This document shows, piece by piece, positions 9,561 to 20,164 of a stretch of 64,000 nucleotides of DNA. The DNA is from Clostridium caldaquaticum (GTDB taxonomy: Bacteria; Bacillota; Clostridia; Clostridiales; Clostridiaceae). How positions within the stretch are numbered: the first letter of the stretch is position 1; every line of letters starts with the position of its first letter. Both the position numbers and the translations under genes were made by a program. Under the pieces are notes generated by a model, which was given only the letters and a program-made list of their open reading frames with translations, was not told the origin of the DNA and made no database searches. The stretch lies in NCBI RefSeq assembly GCF_023806125.1, contig NZ_JAMSKT010000006.1, forward strand, positions 90,418 to 154,417. The letters run 5' to 3'.

Positions 9561-9611
9561 AAAAAACCTCGGAATATTTCAAACCTTGGAATGTTTCCGA
9601 GGTTTTTTATT
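9561..9611 (+). terminator. Terminator of secDF
   Basis: AAAAAACCTCGGAA (9561-9574) pairs with TTCCGAGGTTTTTT (9595-9608), a strong hairpin with A- and T-rich flanks that may work in both directions. Confidence 0.85.
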
Positions 9612-9639
9612 AAAAGTTGTTATAAAAACTTGAACATAT

Positions 9640-9669
9640 GCGAATAATTAATATATAATATAATAGTGT
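9640..9669 (+). promoter_or_regulatory. Probable promoter for apt
   Basis: TTGAAC (9640-9645) and TATAAT (9664-9669) are separated by 18 bp. The leader to apt is then about 110 bases with no obvious riboswitch. Confidence 0.5.
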
Positions 9670-9784
9670 TTCTAAAAATAACGGATATAAATATTACTAA
9701 AGTGCATATTGTTCGTTTAACACAATTATAACTACCTATGTATTTTGAATATACTAATAATACAAAATTAAGGGGGAAACAGAA

Positions 9785-10303
9785 TTGAACTTAAAAGAAA
9801 AAATAAGAATTATTGAAGATTTTCCAAAGCAAGGAATAAGTTTTAAAGATGTAACTACACTGCTTCAAGATAAAGACGTGCTTAAATATACAGTAGATGC
9901 AATAGCTGAAGATTTAAAAAATAAAAAAATTGATTTGATAGTAGGGCCCGAGGCGAGAGGTTTTTTATTTGGTGCTCCGGTAGCTTATGCATTAGGAGCA
10001 GGTTTTGTACCAGTTAGAAAAAAAGGGAAATTACCTTTTCACACTATAGGGGTTAGTTACGATCTTGAGTATGGTAGTGATGAATTAGAAATTCACAAGG
10101 ATGCTATTTTGCCTGGCCAGAGAATTGCAATTGTTGATGATTTATTGGCAACAGGAGGAACTATAGCTTCAGTTGCAAAATTAGTTGAGAAGATAGGCGG
10201 AGAAGTTGTATCAATGAATTTTGTCATTGAACTAACAGAATTGAAAGGAAGAGAAAAATTACAAGGTTATGATATAATGTCACTTGTACAATACGATATT
10301 TAG
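9785..10303 (+). CDS. apt: Adenine phosphoribosyltransferase
   Basis: Apt salvages adenine to AMP using PRPP. The 172 residues carry the PRPP-binding motif [10 protein letters not shown] and the conserved N-terminal [12 protein letters not shown] and [10 protein letters not shown]. It starts at TTG 9785 behind AGGGGGAAA. It lies upstream of relA, as is usual in Firmicutes, and is separated from it by a hairpin. Confidence 0.95.
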   Translation: MNLKEKIRIIEDFPKQGISFKDVTTLLQDKDVLKYTVDAIAEDLKNKKIDLIVGPEARGFLFGAPVAYALGAGFVPVRKKGKLPFHTIGVSYDLEYGSDELEIHKDAILPGQRIAIVDDLLATGGTIASVAKLVEKIGGEVVSMNFVIELTELKGREKLQGYDIMSLVQYDI

Positions 10304-10373
10304 TTTTATAATACGTCTAAATTTTAAATTGCAAAATTCTACATGATATTATATAATATTTATAAAAAATAAC

Positions 10374-10403
10374 GGCTGGTTTAATCAACCAGCCTTTGAT
10401 TTT
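10374..10403 (+). terminator. Hairpin terminator between apt and relA
   Basis: GGCTGGTT (10374-10381) pairs with AACCAGCC (10387-10394) over a five-base loop and is followed by TTTGATTTT. The relA RBS (AGGAG) begins directly after it, so the hairpin limits read-through into relA. Confidence 0.7.
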
Positions 10404-10418
10404 AGGAGAGTAGCCCAA

Positions 10419-12611
10419 ATGCTTACCAAGTTAATGGATAAAATTGATAAAAATTGTAATAATGTTAATAAAGAATTTATAACAAAGGCCTATAATTTAG
10501 CATTTGATGCACATAAGGATCAAAAAAGAGAATCAGGAGAACCTTACATAATTCATCCTGTAGAGGTTTCCTGTATTATAGCAGATATGGGTTTAGACAC
10601 AAATACAATAGCAGCGGGATTACTCCATGATGTAATAGAAGATACTCCTTATACTTATGAAGATATAGTTAGAGAATTTAATGCGGAAGTTGCGGATTTA
10701 GTTCAGGGAGTAACGAAATTAGACAAAATTCAGTTTAAAACTAAGGAAGAACAGCAGGCTGAAAATGTAAGAAAAATGCTGCTTGCTATGGCGAAAGACG
10801 TAAGAGTAATTCTTATAAAGCTTGCTGACAGGCTTCATAATATGAGGACTCTTAAATACAGACCTGTTGAAAAGCAAAAACAAACCGCAAAGGAGACCTT
10901 TGATATTTATGCACCTTTGGCTCATAGATTAGGTATCTCAAAGATAAAATGGGAGCTAGAAGATTTAGCTTTTAGATATACTAAACCAAATGAATATTAT
11001 GATTTAGTTCAAAAAATTGCTGAAAAGAGAGTAGAACGAGAAGCAAATATTGCAGAAATAACAAAAGAATTAAGTGAAAACTTGTTAAAGGCTGGTATAA
11101 CTTCAGATATTGAAGGCAGACCTAAACACTTTTATAGTATATATAGAAAAATGGTTAACAAGAATAAATCTATTGATCAAATCTTTGATTTAACAGCAAT
11201 AAGAATACTAGTAAATAGTGTTAGAGACTGCTATGCAGCATTAGGTATAGTTCATACTATGTATAAACCTATACCTGGCAGATTTAAAGATTATATAGCT
11301 ATGCCAAAGCCAAATATGTATCAATCTCTTCACTCTACAGTAATAGGGCTGCAAGGAAAACCTTTCGAAATACAGATTAGAACTTTTGAAATGCATAAAA
11401 CTGCTGAATATGGTATAGCGGCTCATTGGAAATATAAAGAAGGAGCTTCTGGAGCAGACGGAACACTTGATTCTAAGTTATCATGGCTTAGAGAAATACT
11501 AGAATGGCAAAGAGATACTTCTGATGCGGAAGAATTTATGGAAGGATTTAAGATTGATCTTTTTTCAGATGAGGTTTATGTTTTTACACCTAAAGGTTCG
11601 GTTATAAATCTTCCAAGTGAAGCAACTCCTATTGATTTTGCTTATCGTATCCATACGGATATAGGAAACAGATGTATTGGAGCTAAGGTTAACGGGCGAA
11701 TGGTTCCACTTGATTATAATTTAAAAACAGGTGAAATTGTAGAAATTGTTACTTCTTCTGTTGCTAAAGGTCCTAGCATTGATTGGTTGAATATAGCTAA
11801 AAGTAATCAAGCAAAAAGTAAAATAAGAGCTTGGTTTAAGAGGGCTAAAAAAGAAGAAAACATAATAAAAGGCAGAGACTTATTAGAAAAAGAAACTAAG
11901 AAGCAAGGATATAACTTTGGGGAAATAGCAAAGGGAGAAGCTGTTGAACAGCTTTTAAAGCGTTACAATATGAATAGTTTGGAGGATATATTTGCTTCAG
12001 TTGCTGTTGGAGATATAATGGCTTCAACGGTTGTATCTAAACTCAAAGACGGTTATTTAAAGGGGAACAAGATAGAACCTCAAAACAATAAAGTTTTGGA
12101 AGAGCAGATAAATAAGACAATAGCTAAAAACTCTGATAACGTCAGGGGAAGCAAAAATAATAATCCAGGTGTGATAGTAAAAGGTATAAGCAATATTTTA
12201 GTGAGATTTGCAAAATGCTGTAATCCAGTGCCAGGTGATGAGATTATTGGTTATATAACTAAAGGAAGAGGAGTATCTATACACAGGCAGGATTGTAAAA
12301 ATGTTGCTGTTTTGCTTCAAGATACTGAAAATAAAATTGTAGATGTAAGTTGGGGAACAGCTAAAGGAACAGATTATATTACTGAAATACAAGTAAGAGC
12401 TGAAGATAGAGAAGGTCTTTTAGCGGAAATTATGGAACTTATTATTGAGGCAAAAACTCATTTATGTGCTGTAAATGCTAAGACAATTAAGAATAATATA
12501 GCTGTAATTAATATTAAGTTAAAAATTTCTGATATAGAACATTTAAAGGACTTAATGAAAAAAGTAAAGAAGCTTCAAGGTGTGATGGAGATATACAGGA
12601 CAAAGTCTTAA
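10419..12611 (+). CDS. relA: Bifunctional (p)ppGpp synthetase/hydrolase (RelA/SpoT family)
   Basis: This enzyme makes and degrades (p)ppGpp for the stringent response. The 730 residues show an intact HD hydrolase domain (HPVEVSCI and LLHDVIED, about 45-150), a synthetase domain with RLHNMRT and the YQSLHSTV stretch, a TGS domain ([14 protein letters not shown]), a zinc-finger-like region (CCNPVPGD) and a C-terminal ACT domain. The conserved HD motif predicts both activities. Confidence 0.95.
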   Translation: MLTKLMDKIDKNCNNVNKEFITKAYNLAFDAHKDQKRESGEPYIIHPVEVSCIIADMGLDTNTIAAGLLHDVIEDTPYTYEDIVREFNAEVADLVQGVTKLDKIQFKTKEEQQAENVRKMLLAMAKDVRVILIKLADRLHNMRTLKYRPVEKQKQTAKETFDIYAPLAHRLGISKIKWELEDLAFRYTKPNEYYDLVQKIAEKRVEREANIAEITKELSENLLKAGITSDIEGRPKHFYSIYRKMVNKNKSIDQIFDLTAIRILVNSVRDCYAALGIVHTMYKPIPGRFKDYIAMPKPNMYQSLHSTVIGLQGKPFEIQIRTFEMHKTAEYGIAAHWKYKEGASGADGTLDSKLSWLREILEWQRDTSDAEEFMEGFKIDLFSDEVYVFTPKGSVINLPSEATPIDFAYRIHTDIGNRCIGAKVNGRMVPLDYNLKTGEIVEIVTSSVAKGPSIDWLNIAKSNQAKSKIRAWFKRAKKEENIIKGRDLLEKETKKQGYNFGEIAKGEAVEQLLKRYNMNSLEDIFASVAVGDIMASTVVSKLKDGYLKGNKIEPQNNKVLEEQINKTIAKNSDNVRGSKNNNPGVIVKGISNILVRFAKCCNPVPGDEIIGYITKGRGVSIHRQDCKNVAVLLQDTENKIVDVSWGTAKGTDYITEIQVRAEDREGLLAEIMELIIEAKTHLCAVNAKTIKNNIAVINIKLKISDIEHLKDLMKKVKKLQGVMEIYRTKS

Positions 12612-12625
12612 CAGGAGTGATTAAA

Positions 12626-13075
12626 TTGAGGGCTGTAGTTCAAAGAGTAAAATCCTCAAAGGTAGTTGTTGATGGAAATGTAACAGGAAGTATCGGTAAA
12701 GGTATAAATGTGCTTCTTGGTATATCAAAAAGCGATACTTTACAAGATATACAATACTTAAAAGATAAAATATTAAATTTAAGAATATTTGAAGATGAAG
12801 CTGGAAAACTTAATAAGTCTCTTTTAGAAGTAGGTGGGGAACTGCTTGTGGTTTCCCAATTTACTTTGTATGGAGATTGTAGAAAAGGTAGAAGACCAAA
12901 TTTTATGGAAGCACTTTCTGGAATACAGGCAGAACAACTTTATAGTGAATTTGTTAATGAGTGCAAAAAAATATTAAGTAAGGTTGAAACTGGTATCTTT
13001 GGAGCCAATATGAATGTTTTTATAGAAAATGATGGTCCAGTAACCATTATTCTAGATAGTAAGAGAATATTTTAA
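12626..13075 (+). CDS. dtd: D-aminoacyl-tRNA deacylase
   Basis: Dtd hydrolyses D-aminoacyl-tRNAs and mischarged Gly-tRNA(Ala). The TTG at 12626 gives the family N-terminus MRAVVQRV and 149 residues; the GTG at 12617 falls inside the RBS. The motifs [17 protein letters not shown] and the C-terminal NDGPVTI line the active site. It follows relA by 14 bases, the common relA-dtd pair. Confidence 0.95.
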   Translation: MRAVVQRVKSSKVVVDGNVTGSIGKGINVLLGISKSDTLQDIQYLKDKILNLRIFEDEAGKLNKSLLEVGGELLVVSQFTLYGDCRKGRRPNFMEALSGIQAEQLYSEFVNECKKILSKVETGIFGANMNVFIENDGPVTIILDSKRIF

Positions 13076-13089
13076 TTTGAGGTGTGATT

Positions 13090-13704
13090 ATGCAAGTTAA
13101 AAGAATACCTGTTGGGAGTTATGCAGCTAACTGTTATATTTTAATTGATGAGTCTACAAAGGAATGTGCAGTAATAGATCCGGGTGGAGATGGAGAAGAA
13201 TTAATAAAATATATTGATGAATTGCAAGTAAATGTAAAATTAATACTGTTAACCCACGGACACGCAGATCATACTGGTGCTGTCGGTCAACTTAAAGAGA
13301 GATTTAAAGTTTCTGCACATATACATAAAAATGATGGTGATTTTATAAATAGTGGGGAATTTATGTTTGGTCCTTTGAAATATAAAGGAGAGACTGTAAT
13401 ATTAAATACTGATGTAACAGAAGAAAGCATATTTAAAGTAGGAAACCTGGTAATAAAAGCAATAGAGACTCCTGGCCATACTCTTGGAGGGGTTTGTTAT
13501 CTTGTTGAAGATAAGATATTTACAGGTGATACTTTGTTTTTACGATCTATTGGAAGAACTGATTTAATTGGTGGAGATTTTTTTACATTAATAAATAGTA
13601 TAAAAAACAAGTTGTTAGTCTTAGATGAGGATATAAATGTTTTTCCAGGCCATGGACCACAAACTACTATCAAATATGAAAGAGAAAATAACCCATTTAT
13701 TTAA
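13090..13704 (+). CDS. Metallo-beta-lactamase fold hydrolase (glyoxalase II-like)
   Basis: This is a 204-residue MBL-fold hydrolase with the metal-binding motif THGHADHTG, a later His in ETPGHTLGG, the bridging Asp in FTGDTLF and a final His in FPGHGP. The short length and residue pattern match the small YqgX/glyoxalase II-like family. The ATG at 13090 follows GAGGTGTGA. The physiological substrate cannot be read from sequence. It is commonly found downstream of dtd in clostridia. Confidence 0.85.
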   Translation: MQVKRIPVGSYAANCYILIDESTKECAVIDPGGDGEELIKYIDELQVNVKLILLTHGHADHTGAVGQLKERFKVSAHIHKNDGDFINSGEFMFGPLKYKGETVILNTDVTEESIFKVGNLVIKAIETPGHTLGGVCYLVEDKIFTGDTLFLRSIGRTDLIGGDFFTLINSIKNKLLVLDEDINVFPGHGPQTTIKYERENNPFI

Positions 13705-13750
13705 AATTAAAGTATATTTTAATTTTTTCACTTATTACTAAGGAGAAAAT

Positions 13751-15175
13751 ATGATAAAAATACATTTAGATAATCTTAAATTTAGATATGATGTTTATCA
13801 AATTTTTAATCTTTTTTATAATTTAGAAAATATTGGTTTTGTTGAAGAAGACGCAGATTTTAGTATTTCAGATAAAGGAAATATTATTGAGGTTTCAGAT
13901 GACAATTTTAGATTGGAGTTTATAAAGAGGGCTGAAATTAAAACTAAAGAAAATATCAAGCTTGCAGTTTTTAAATTTTTGAAATCCAAAACAGGGAAAG
14001 ATTTGCCTTGGGGAACATTAATTGGTATAAGACCAAGTAAAATTGCTTTGGGATTATTAGAAAAAGGTAAGACTGAAGAAGAAATTATACAATATTATAA
14101 TAATTGTTTTAATACGAGAAGAGATAAGGCTAAATTATGTTATGATGTAGCTCTTCTTGAAAAAAAATTTATAAATAAGGATTCACATGTTATAAGTATA
14201 TATATAGGAATGCCTTTTTGTCCAACAAGATGTCTTTATTGTTCTTTTGCCTCAAATCCTATAGCAAGCTGCATAAATTTAGTTAATCCATACTTACAAG
14301 CACTTGAGAAAGAAATAAGGAGTATAAGCAGATTTATTAAAGAAAAAAAACTAAAAGTTCAGTGCGTTTATTTTGGAGGAGGTACTCCTACTTCTGTAGA
14401 TGATAAATGTTTTGATTATATTATGAAGTGCATTTTTGATAATCTTGTGTTAGAAATGGGAGTGGAGGAGTTTACGGTAGAATGTGGAAGACCGGATAGT
14501 TTATCTGAAAATAAGTTTCTTACTATGAGAAATTATAATGTAAATAGAATTAGTATAAATCCTCAAACCATGAATGATGAAACCTTAAAAAGAATTGGAA
14601 GAAATCACTGTTCTAAGGAAGTTATTGAAAAGTTTAATCAAGCAAGAAGCCTTGGCTTTAATAATATAAATATGGATATAATAGTTGGACTATTGGGAGA
14701 AGGGATTAAGGATATAGAAAATACTTGTGAAAGTATTTTTAAACTTAATCCAGATAGTGTTACAGTACATGGACTGTCAATTAAGAGAGCTTCAAAACTG
14801 CATGAAAATATCGTAAATAACAGAAATTTGGGAAATCTTTTGCAAGAGGAAATGAATTCAATGTATGAAAGAACCTTCCAATTAGCAAAAGATTTGGATA
14901 TGAAACCTTATTATATGTACAGGCAAAAAAATATGTTTGGTAACATGGAAAATGTAGGATACGCAAAACCTTTTAAAGAGGGGATTTATAATATACAGAT
15001 GATTGAAGAAAAACAGACAATAATAGCTGTAGGTGCAGATGCAGTATCTAAAGTAGTTTTTTTAGAGGAAAATAGAATAGAAAGATTTGGAAATGTTAAA
15101 GATGTAAGAGAATATATTAATAGAATTGACGAAATGATAGAAAAAAAATTACAGCTTCTAAACATTTTGTATTAA
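13751..15175 (+). CDS. hemZ: Radical SAM coproporphyrinogen dehydrogenase-like protein HemZ
   Basis: This 474-residue HemN/HemZ-family radical SAM protein has the CxxxCxxC motif at C157, C161 and C164 (CPTRCLYC), the glycine-rich FGGGTPTS and the NMDIIVGLLGEG stretch. The N-terminal 150 residues are the HemZ-specific extension. No other haem genes are nearby, so a role in haem synthesis is family-based only. HemW-type haem chaperones also share this fold. The position between the MBL protein and aspS is common in clostridia. Confidence 0.8.
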   Translation: MIKIHLDNLKFRYDVYQIFNLFYNLENIGFVEEDADFSISDKGNIIEVSDDNFRLEFIKRAEIKTKENIKLAVFKFLKSKTGKDLPWGTLIGIRPSKIALGLLEKGKTEEEIIQYYNNCFNTRRDKAKLCYDVALLEKKFINKDSHVISIYIGMPFCPTRCLYCSFASNPIASCINLVNPYLQALEKEIRSISRFIKEKKLKVQCVYFGGGTPTSVDDKCFDYIMKCIFDNLVLEMGVEEFTVECGRPDSLSENKFLTMRNYNVNRISINPQTMNDETLKRIGRNHCSKEVIEKFNQARSLGFNNINMDIIVGLLGEGIKDIENTCESIFKLNPDSVTVHGLSIKRASKLHENIVNNRNLGNLLQEEMNSMYERTFQLAKDLDMKPYYMYRQKNMFGNMENVGYAKPFKEGIYNIQMIEEKQTIIAVGADAVSKVVFLEENRIERFGNVKDVREYINRIDEMIEKKLQLLNILY

Positions 15176-15224
15176 TACAACATAGAAGATAATTTTAGAG
15201 TAAAGTGTAGAGGGAGGAATTAAA

Positions 15225-17012
15225 ATGGGAGAAGCATTATCAGGGCTTAAGAGAACTATTATGTGTGGTGAATTGAGAAAATCTCATATAGGAAATACAG
15301 TTACTGTTATGGGATGGGTTCAAAGAAAAAGAAATCTTGGAGGTTTAATATTTGTTGATTTAAGAGATAGAACAGGAATTTTACAGGTTGTATTTGGAGA
15401 AGAAATAAACAAAGAAGCTTTTAAGAAAGCAGATACACTAAAGTCGGAATATTGTATTGCAGTAACAGGTGAAATAGTAGAAAGGGAATCTCCAAATGAG
15501 AATTTGCCTACTGGAATGGTTGAACTTAAAGGTAGCAACATAAAAATATTTTCTGAGTCTGAAACACCGCCTATTTATATAAAAGAAAACTTAGATGCAT
15601 CTGAAAATATAAGAATGAAGTATAGATATTTAGATCTTAGAAGATCAGACATGCAAAAAATATTAATGATAAGACATAAAGCAGCAAAAGCTATTAGAGA
15701 TTATTTTAATGATAATGGGTTTTTAGAAATTGAGACTCCTACGCTTACAAAAAGTACTCCAGAAGGAGCTAGAGACTATCTTGTACCTAGTAGAAATTAT
15801 CCAGGAATGTTTTATGCACTTCCGCAATCTCCACAGTTATTTAAGCAATTATTAATGGTGTCAGGCTTTGACAGATACTTTCAGATAGTAAAATGCTTTA
15901 GAGATGAGGATTTAAGAGCCAATAGACAGCCTGAATTTACTCAAGTCGATATAGAAATGAGCTTTGTTGAACAAGATGATGTTATTGCTATGAATGAAGG
16001 ACTTATAAAAAAAGTATTTAAAGAAGTATTAAACGTGGATGTTGAAACTCCAATTAAAAGAATGCCTTATAGAGAGGCTATGGAAAAATATGGTTCCGAT
16101 AAGCCGGACCTTAGATTTGGAATGGAGATAGTAGATTTAAGTGAAATATTAAAAAACAGTGAATTTAAAGTGTTTAATGATGCTCTTTCAAATGGTGGAA
16201 GTGTTAGAGCAATTAAAGTAGATAACTGTGCTAATATGGGGAGAAAAGACTTAGATAGACTTACAGAATTTGTGAAAGGATATAAGGCCAAGGGACTTGC
16301 TTGGATAGCATGTAAAGAAGAGGGCATCAAATCTCCAATAACTAAGTTTTTGAAAGATGAGGAATTAAAAGAAATCTTGGAAAAAATGAAAGTAAAAGAA
16401 GGTGATTTAATTTTAATTCTTTCAGATACTAATAAAATTACACTTCAAGCATTAGGTGCATTAAGACTTGAACTTGCTAAGAAGCTAGAACTTGTAAAAG
16501 ACAGCAATGAATTTAATTTTGTTTGGATTACTGAGTTTCCTTTAGTTTCTTATGACGAGGAAGAAAAGAGATATGTAGCAGAACATCATCCGTTCACTTC
16601 ACCAATGGATGAAGATATACAATATCTTGATACTGATCCGTTAAAAGTAAGAGCTAAGGCCTATGATATAGTTCTTAATGGAGAAGAATTAGGCGGGGGA
16701 AGTATAAGAATACATGATTCTAAGCTTCAGGAAAAAATGTTTAAGGTACTTGGCTTTACAAAAGAGAAGGCTTGGGAAAGATTTGGGTTTTTACTTGAAG
16801 CATTTAAGTATGGGCCACCGCCACATGGAGGTTTAGCGTTTGGTTTTGACAGATTAGTTATGTTCTTAAGCGGTACCGATAATATTAAAGATGTTATAGC
16901 CTTTCCTAAAAATCAAAATGCTTTTGACCCAATGACTGAAGCACCAAATATAGTGGATAGTAACCAGTTAGGTGAATTAGGTATTTCAATAAAAACAGCC
17001 ACAGAACAATAG
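15225..17012 (+). CDS. aspS: Aspartyl-tRNA synthetase
   Basis: This is a class II aminoacyl-tRNA synthetase of 595 residues. It has an N-terminal OB-fold anticodon-binding domain (MGWVQRKRNLGGLIF), motif 2 (FRDEDLRANRQPEFTQ), a bacterial insertion domain (about 290-420) and motif 3 (GGLAFGFDRL). The bacterial-type length and insertion domain fit AspS. No asparaginyl-tRNA-specific feature was judged. Confidence 0.95.
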   Translation: MGEALSGLKRTIMCGELRKSHIGNTVTVMGWVQRKRNLGGLIFVDLRDRTGILQVVFGEEINKEAFKKADTLKSEYCIAVTGEIVERESPNENLPTGMVELKGSNIKIFSESETPPIYIKENLDASENIRMKYRYLDLRRSDMQKILMIRHKAAKAIRDYFNDNGFLEIETPTLTKSTPEGARDYLVPSRNYPGMFYALPQSPQLFKQLLMVSGFDRYFQIVKCFRDEDLRANRQPEFTQVDIEMSFVEQDDVIAMNEGLIKKVFKEVLNVDVETPIKRMPYREAMEKYGSDKPDLRFGMEIVDLSEILKNSEFKVFNDALSNGGSVRAIKVDNCANMGRKDLDRLTEFVKGYKAKGLAWIACKEEGIKSPITKFLKDEELKEILEKMKVKEGDLILILSDTNKITLQALGALRLELAKKLELVKDSNEFNFVWITEFPLVSYDEEEKRYVAEHHPFTSPMDEDIQYLDTDPLKVRAKAYDIVLNGEELGGGSIRIHDSKLQEKMFKVLGFTKEKAWERFGFLLEAFKYGPPPHGGLAFGFDRLVMFLSGTDNIKDVIAFPKNQNAFDPMTEAPNIVDSNQLGELGISIKTATEQ

Positions 17013-17020
17013 CGGCTTTA

Positions 17021-17058
17021 TATAGCTGTGCTCTTTATGAGCGCAGTTATATTTTAAT
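17021..17058 (+). terminator. Terminator of aspS
   Basis: A 13-base stem (17021-17033 with 17039-17051) with two G-U pairs has a TTTAT loop and a TTTTA tail. Confidence 0.75.
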
Positions 17059-17086
17059 AATAAAATATTTGTTTCGGGGTGAAGAT

Positions 17087-17335
17087 ATGGAAATACGAAA
17101 AGATGTGCAAAATAGATTAAGAAGAATAGAAGGACAGGTTAAGGGAATAGAGAAGATGATTGAAACAGGTGCCAATTGCAAAGATGTACTTATACAAATA
17201 GCTGCAATAAGAGCTGCACTTAACAAAGTAGGGGGCATAGTTTTAGAGAATTACGCAAAGGATTGCATTGGATGTAGTGAAGGAAATGGTAAGCTAGATG
17301 GATTAATGGAAGCACTTTTAATGTTTATTAAATAA
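17087..17335 (+). CDS. CsoR/RcnR-family repressor with CstR-like cysteine pair
   Basis: This 82-residue all-helical DUF156 repressor starts at ATG 17087 behind GGGGTGAAG. CsoR copper sensors need a C-H-C triad. Here the two cysteines fall at 31 and 60, exactly the persulfide-sensing positions of CstR, and the His position is a tyrosine (ENYAKDC). C63 is additional. This argues against copper sensing and suggests a sulfur-species or other sensor. No sulfurtransferase or transporter gene sits next to it, so the target is unknown. Confidence 0.8.
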   Translation: MEIRKDVQNRLRRIEGQVKGIEKMIETGANCKDVLIQIAAIRAALNKVGGIVLENYAKDCIGCSEGNGKLDGLMEALLMFIK

Positions 17336-17362
17336 AACTTCTAGTTTTGTCTAGAAGTTTTT
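17335..17362. terminator. Bidirectional terminator between convergent genes
   Basis: AAACTTCTAG (17335-17344) pairs with CTAGAAGTTT (17351-17360), with A and T runs on the two sides. It serves the + strand repressor gene and the - strand exporter operon, whose last codon lies inside it. Confidence 0.8.
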
Positions 17363-17790
17363 CTGATTCTATGTATAAAAACTATTACTTTTGTAATGGA
17401 AGATGCTAATAATATACCTACTGCTATAGCACCTGCACTAGAAATAGTGTCTAATCCTGTGCTTAAAAACATATTTATATTTCCTTGAACTGACTGAAGC
17501 ATAGTATAATACATGCCTCCACCAGGAACAAGGGTAATTATTGAGCATACGGAAAATGTTGTAACTGGAGATTTTAAAATACGAGCAAAAATTTCAGAAT
17601 ATATTCCAGCAAATAGTGAAGAGGCAAATAAAGCAAAGAGGTTATAGTTTGAATAATTTAATACAGCTAAGTAAATATACCAAGTCAGGCTTCCACCTAG
17701 GGAGGCAAACAATAAATTTTTACCTTTTATATTAAATAATACTCCAAAGGATAAAGTAGCAAGAAAAGAGTATAAGGATTTTAGTAACAT
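17341..17790 (-). CDS. Threonine/serine exporter, small membrane subunit (ThrE C-terminal-like, DUF3815)
   Basis: This 149-residue protein has four or five membrane helices and the conserved LVPGGGMYYT motif. It matches the small half of split ThrE-type exporters. The ATG at 17790 overlaps the upstream stop region (TAATATG), with GGGGGT as RBS inside the upstream gene, so translation is probably coupled. It works with the product of 17792-18574. Confidence 0.82.
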   Translation of the reverse strand: MLLKSLYSFLATLSFGVLFNIKGKNLLFASLGGSLTWYIYLAVLNYSNYNLFALFASSLFAGIYSEIFARILKSPVTTFSVCSIITLVPGGGMYYTMLQSVQGNINMFLSTGLDTISSAGAIAVGILLASSITKVIVFIHRIRKTSRQN

Positions 17791-17791
17791 A

Positions 17792-18574
17792 TTATAAAAT
17801 ACCCCCAATTAAAATTCCAAAATAATCAAACCAAATTTTCAATATAATACCAGAACCAACTGCAATAGCTATAGCAATTAAAAATGCTTCTATTCCTCGT
17901 GATACACCTGCTATTAAATCTCCTGCAATTGTATCACGAATAGCATTTGTTATTGCAAGACCAGGAACAAGGAGCATTATAGAACCTATTATTATTTTAT
18001 CCACATTAGTGGCTAAGTGTAATTCTACTGATACTAATGCTAAAATAGCAGCTATTGCTCCTCCAAGAGCATTTGTAAAAAATTCATTAATATTAATGTT
18101 ATTAAGCAATATTGATAACCATTTTATAATTATTCCTATAAAAAAGGAAACTATAAAGTCATTTAAATCTCCACCAAATAGCAAGGTGAAGAAAGAAGCA
18201 CCTACGGCAGAAAAAAATAGAGTGGTTTTTATTCCATATCTTGGTGTCTCTGATATTTTTCTAAGCTCTTCATTTACGAAATCTACTGAAAGATTAGAAG
18301 GGCATATATTTCTTGATAAATCATTTACTCTAGATATTTTCTCCAAGTCCACAGTTCGAGTTTTTATTCTTTTAACGTGAGAAATAATACGACCATTAAT
18401 ATCTGTAGCGGATATCATGATTACCGTAGGAGTTACGAAACTCTCTGCACTAACTAGTCCGTAAGCATTGCAAATTCTTATTATAGTTTCTTCTACCCTA
18501 TAAGTTTCTCCGCCGCTTTCTAGTATTATTTGTCCAGCTTTGGATGCCAAGTTTATTACATTGTTGATATTCAT
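17792..18574 (-). CDS. Threonine/serine exporter, large subunit (ThrE N-terminal-like, DUF1212)
   Basis: This 260-residue protein has a cytoplasmic N-terminal domain (SGGETYRVEETI pattern) and five C-terminal membrane helices with the conserved MLLVPGLAITNAIRD motif. In fused ThrE proteins this region precedes the domain that is encoded here by the small downstream gene. The ATG at 18574 follows AAAGGTGGTACT on the minus strand. Substrate assignment is family-based. Confidence 0.82.
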   Translation of the reverse strand: MNINNVINLASKAGQIILESGGETYRVEETIIRICNAYGLVSAESFVTPTVIMISATDINGRIISHVKRIKTRTVDLEKISRVNDLSRNICPSNLSVDFVNEELRKISETPRYGIKTTLFFSAVGASFFTLLFGGDLNDFIVSFFIGIIIKWLSILLNNININEFFTNALGGAIAAILALVSVELHLATNVDKIIIGSIMLLVPGLAITNAIRDTIAGDLIAGVSRGIEAFLIAIAIAVGSGIILKIWFDYFGILIGGIL

Positions 18575-18714
18575 GAGTACCACCTTTTAATAAGTTTGTA
18601 TAATTTAATAAATTAATTCAAGAAAAACTAATAATACTAAATAATTATAGCATAAAAATTTTTTATTAGAATATATCGGAAAATTGCGACAATAATGAAA
18701 TTTTACTTTTTTCA

Positions 18715-18743
18715 TTGAATATTGTCAAAATCAGTTTTATAAT
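18715..18743 (+). promoter_or_regulatory. Probable promoter for glyA
   Basis: TTGAAT (18715-18720) and TATAAT (18738-18743) are separated by 17 bp, about 50 bases before the start codon. The divergent exporter promoter must lie in the same 218-bp gap. Confidence 0.6.
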
Positions 18744-18792
18744 TTATTTAAATAAAATATTAAATATAATATTAAACAAAGGAGTGATTTAT

Positions 18793-20025
18793 ATGAACTT
18801 TGAAAATCTTAAAAATGTGGATAATGCAGTATTTAGTATTATGCAGTCGGAGATAGAAAGGCAGGAAAACAATATAGAGCTTATAGCTTCTGAAAACTTT
18901 ACTAGTAAAGCAGTAATGGAGGCAATGGGTTCTCAATTAACAAATAAATATGCGGAAGGTTATCCAGGCAAAAGGTATTACGGCGGTTGTGAAATAGTTG
19001 ATGAAATAGAAAATTTAGCAAGAGAAAGAATGAAAAAATTATTTAAGGCAGAGCACGCAAATGTTCAGCCACATTCAGGTTCACAGGCTAATATGGCTGT
19101 ATATTTTGCAGTTTTAAACCCTGGTGATACTGTCTTAGGTATGAATTTAAGTCATGGTGGGCATCTAACTCATGGAAGTCCTGTAAATTTCTCAGGAAAA
19201 CTTTTCAATTTTATTTCTTATGGTGTAAATAAAGATTCTGAACAGATTGATTACGAAGAAGTAAGAAAACAAGCTCTTGAATACAGGCCTAAAATGATTG
19301 TAGCTGGTGCAAGTGCTTACCCAAGAGTTATAGATTTTAAAAAGTTTAGGGAAATATGTGATGAAGTAGGAGCTTATTTTATGGTAGATATGGCTCATAT
19401 AGCTGGTCTCGTAGCTACAGGAATTCATCCTTCGCCAGTTCCATATGCGGATTTCGTTACAACTACAACTCATAAAACATTAAGGGGACCAAGAGGAGGG
19501 GCTATTCTTTGTAGAGAAAAATATGCAAAGGATGTAGATAAAGCTATTTTCCCAGGCATGCAAGGAGGACCTCTTATGCATATTATTGCTGCAAAAGCTG
19601 TATGTTTTGAGGAAGCTTCCAAGGAAGAATTTAAATCTTACATAAATCAGGTTATCATAAATGCAAAGGTTCTTGGAGAAGAACTTAAAAATTATGGCTT
19701 TAGACTAGTATCTGGAGGTACTGATAATCATCTTTTATTGTTAGACTTAACAAATAAAAATATAACTGGAAAAGAAGCAGAAAAATTATTAGATGAAGCA
19801 AGGATAACAGTAAATAAAAATACTATACCTTTTGAAACTCAAAGTCCTTTTATTACAAGCGGAATAAGAATAGGTACTGCAGCCGTTACTACAAGGGGAT
19901 TTAAAGAAGAAGAGATGAAGGAGATAGCGTACCTTATCAATTATGTTATTGAAAATAGAGGTATAAATATTGAAGAAGTAAAGAAAAGAGTAAATGAAAT
20001 TTGTATTAAATTCCCAATATATTAA
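18793..20025 (+). CDS. glyA: Serine hydroxymethyltransferase
   Basis: GlyA interconverts serine and glycine with tetrahydrofolate and is the main source of one-carbon units. The 410-residue product from ATG 18793 (RBS AAAGGAGTGAT) has the N-terminal [24 protein letters not shown] and the PLP lysine in [13 protein letters not shown]. The longer frame back to 18715 runs through the promoter and is rejected. Confidence 0.96.
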   Translation: MNFENLKNVDNAVFSIMQSEIERQENNIELIASENFTSKAVMEAMGSQLTNKYAEGYPGKRYYGGCEIVDEIENLARERMKKLFKAEHANVQPHSGSQANMAVYFAVLNPGDTVLGMNLSHGGHLTHGSPVNFSGKLFNFISYGVNKDSEQIDYEEVRKQALEYRPKMIVAGASAYPRVIDFKKFREICDEVGAYFMVDMAHIAGLVATGIHPSPVPYADFVTTTTHKTLRGPRGGAILCREKYAKDVDKAIFPGMQGGPLMHIIAAKAVCFEEASKEEFKSYINQVIINAKVLGEELKNYGFRLVSGGTDNHLLLLDLTNKNITGKEAEKLLDEARITVNKNTIPFETQSPFITSGIRIGTAAVTTRGFKEEEMKEIAYLINYVIENRGINIEEVKKRVNEICIKFPIY

Positions 20026-20164
20026 TTTTATGATGATAGCATATTCCTTGTATATATGTAATTTCCTGGGAAATGATTTAAGGTAATAGTCTTTGTATGA
20101 AAAACATGTTGAAAGGATATAATTCAAAAAGTTAATATCTAAAATTAATATGGAGGAATTTGTA

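Noticed and set aside
17741..17808. Longer start (TTG 17808) for the small exporter subunit
   Set aside because: The ATG at 17790 sits in the coupled TAATATG context with GGGGGT as RBS; the longer start would use up that RBS.
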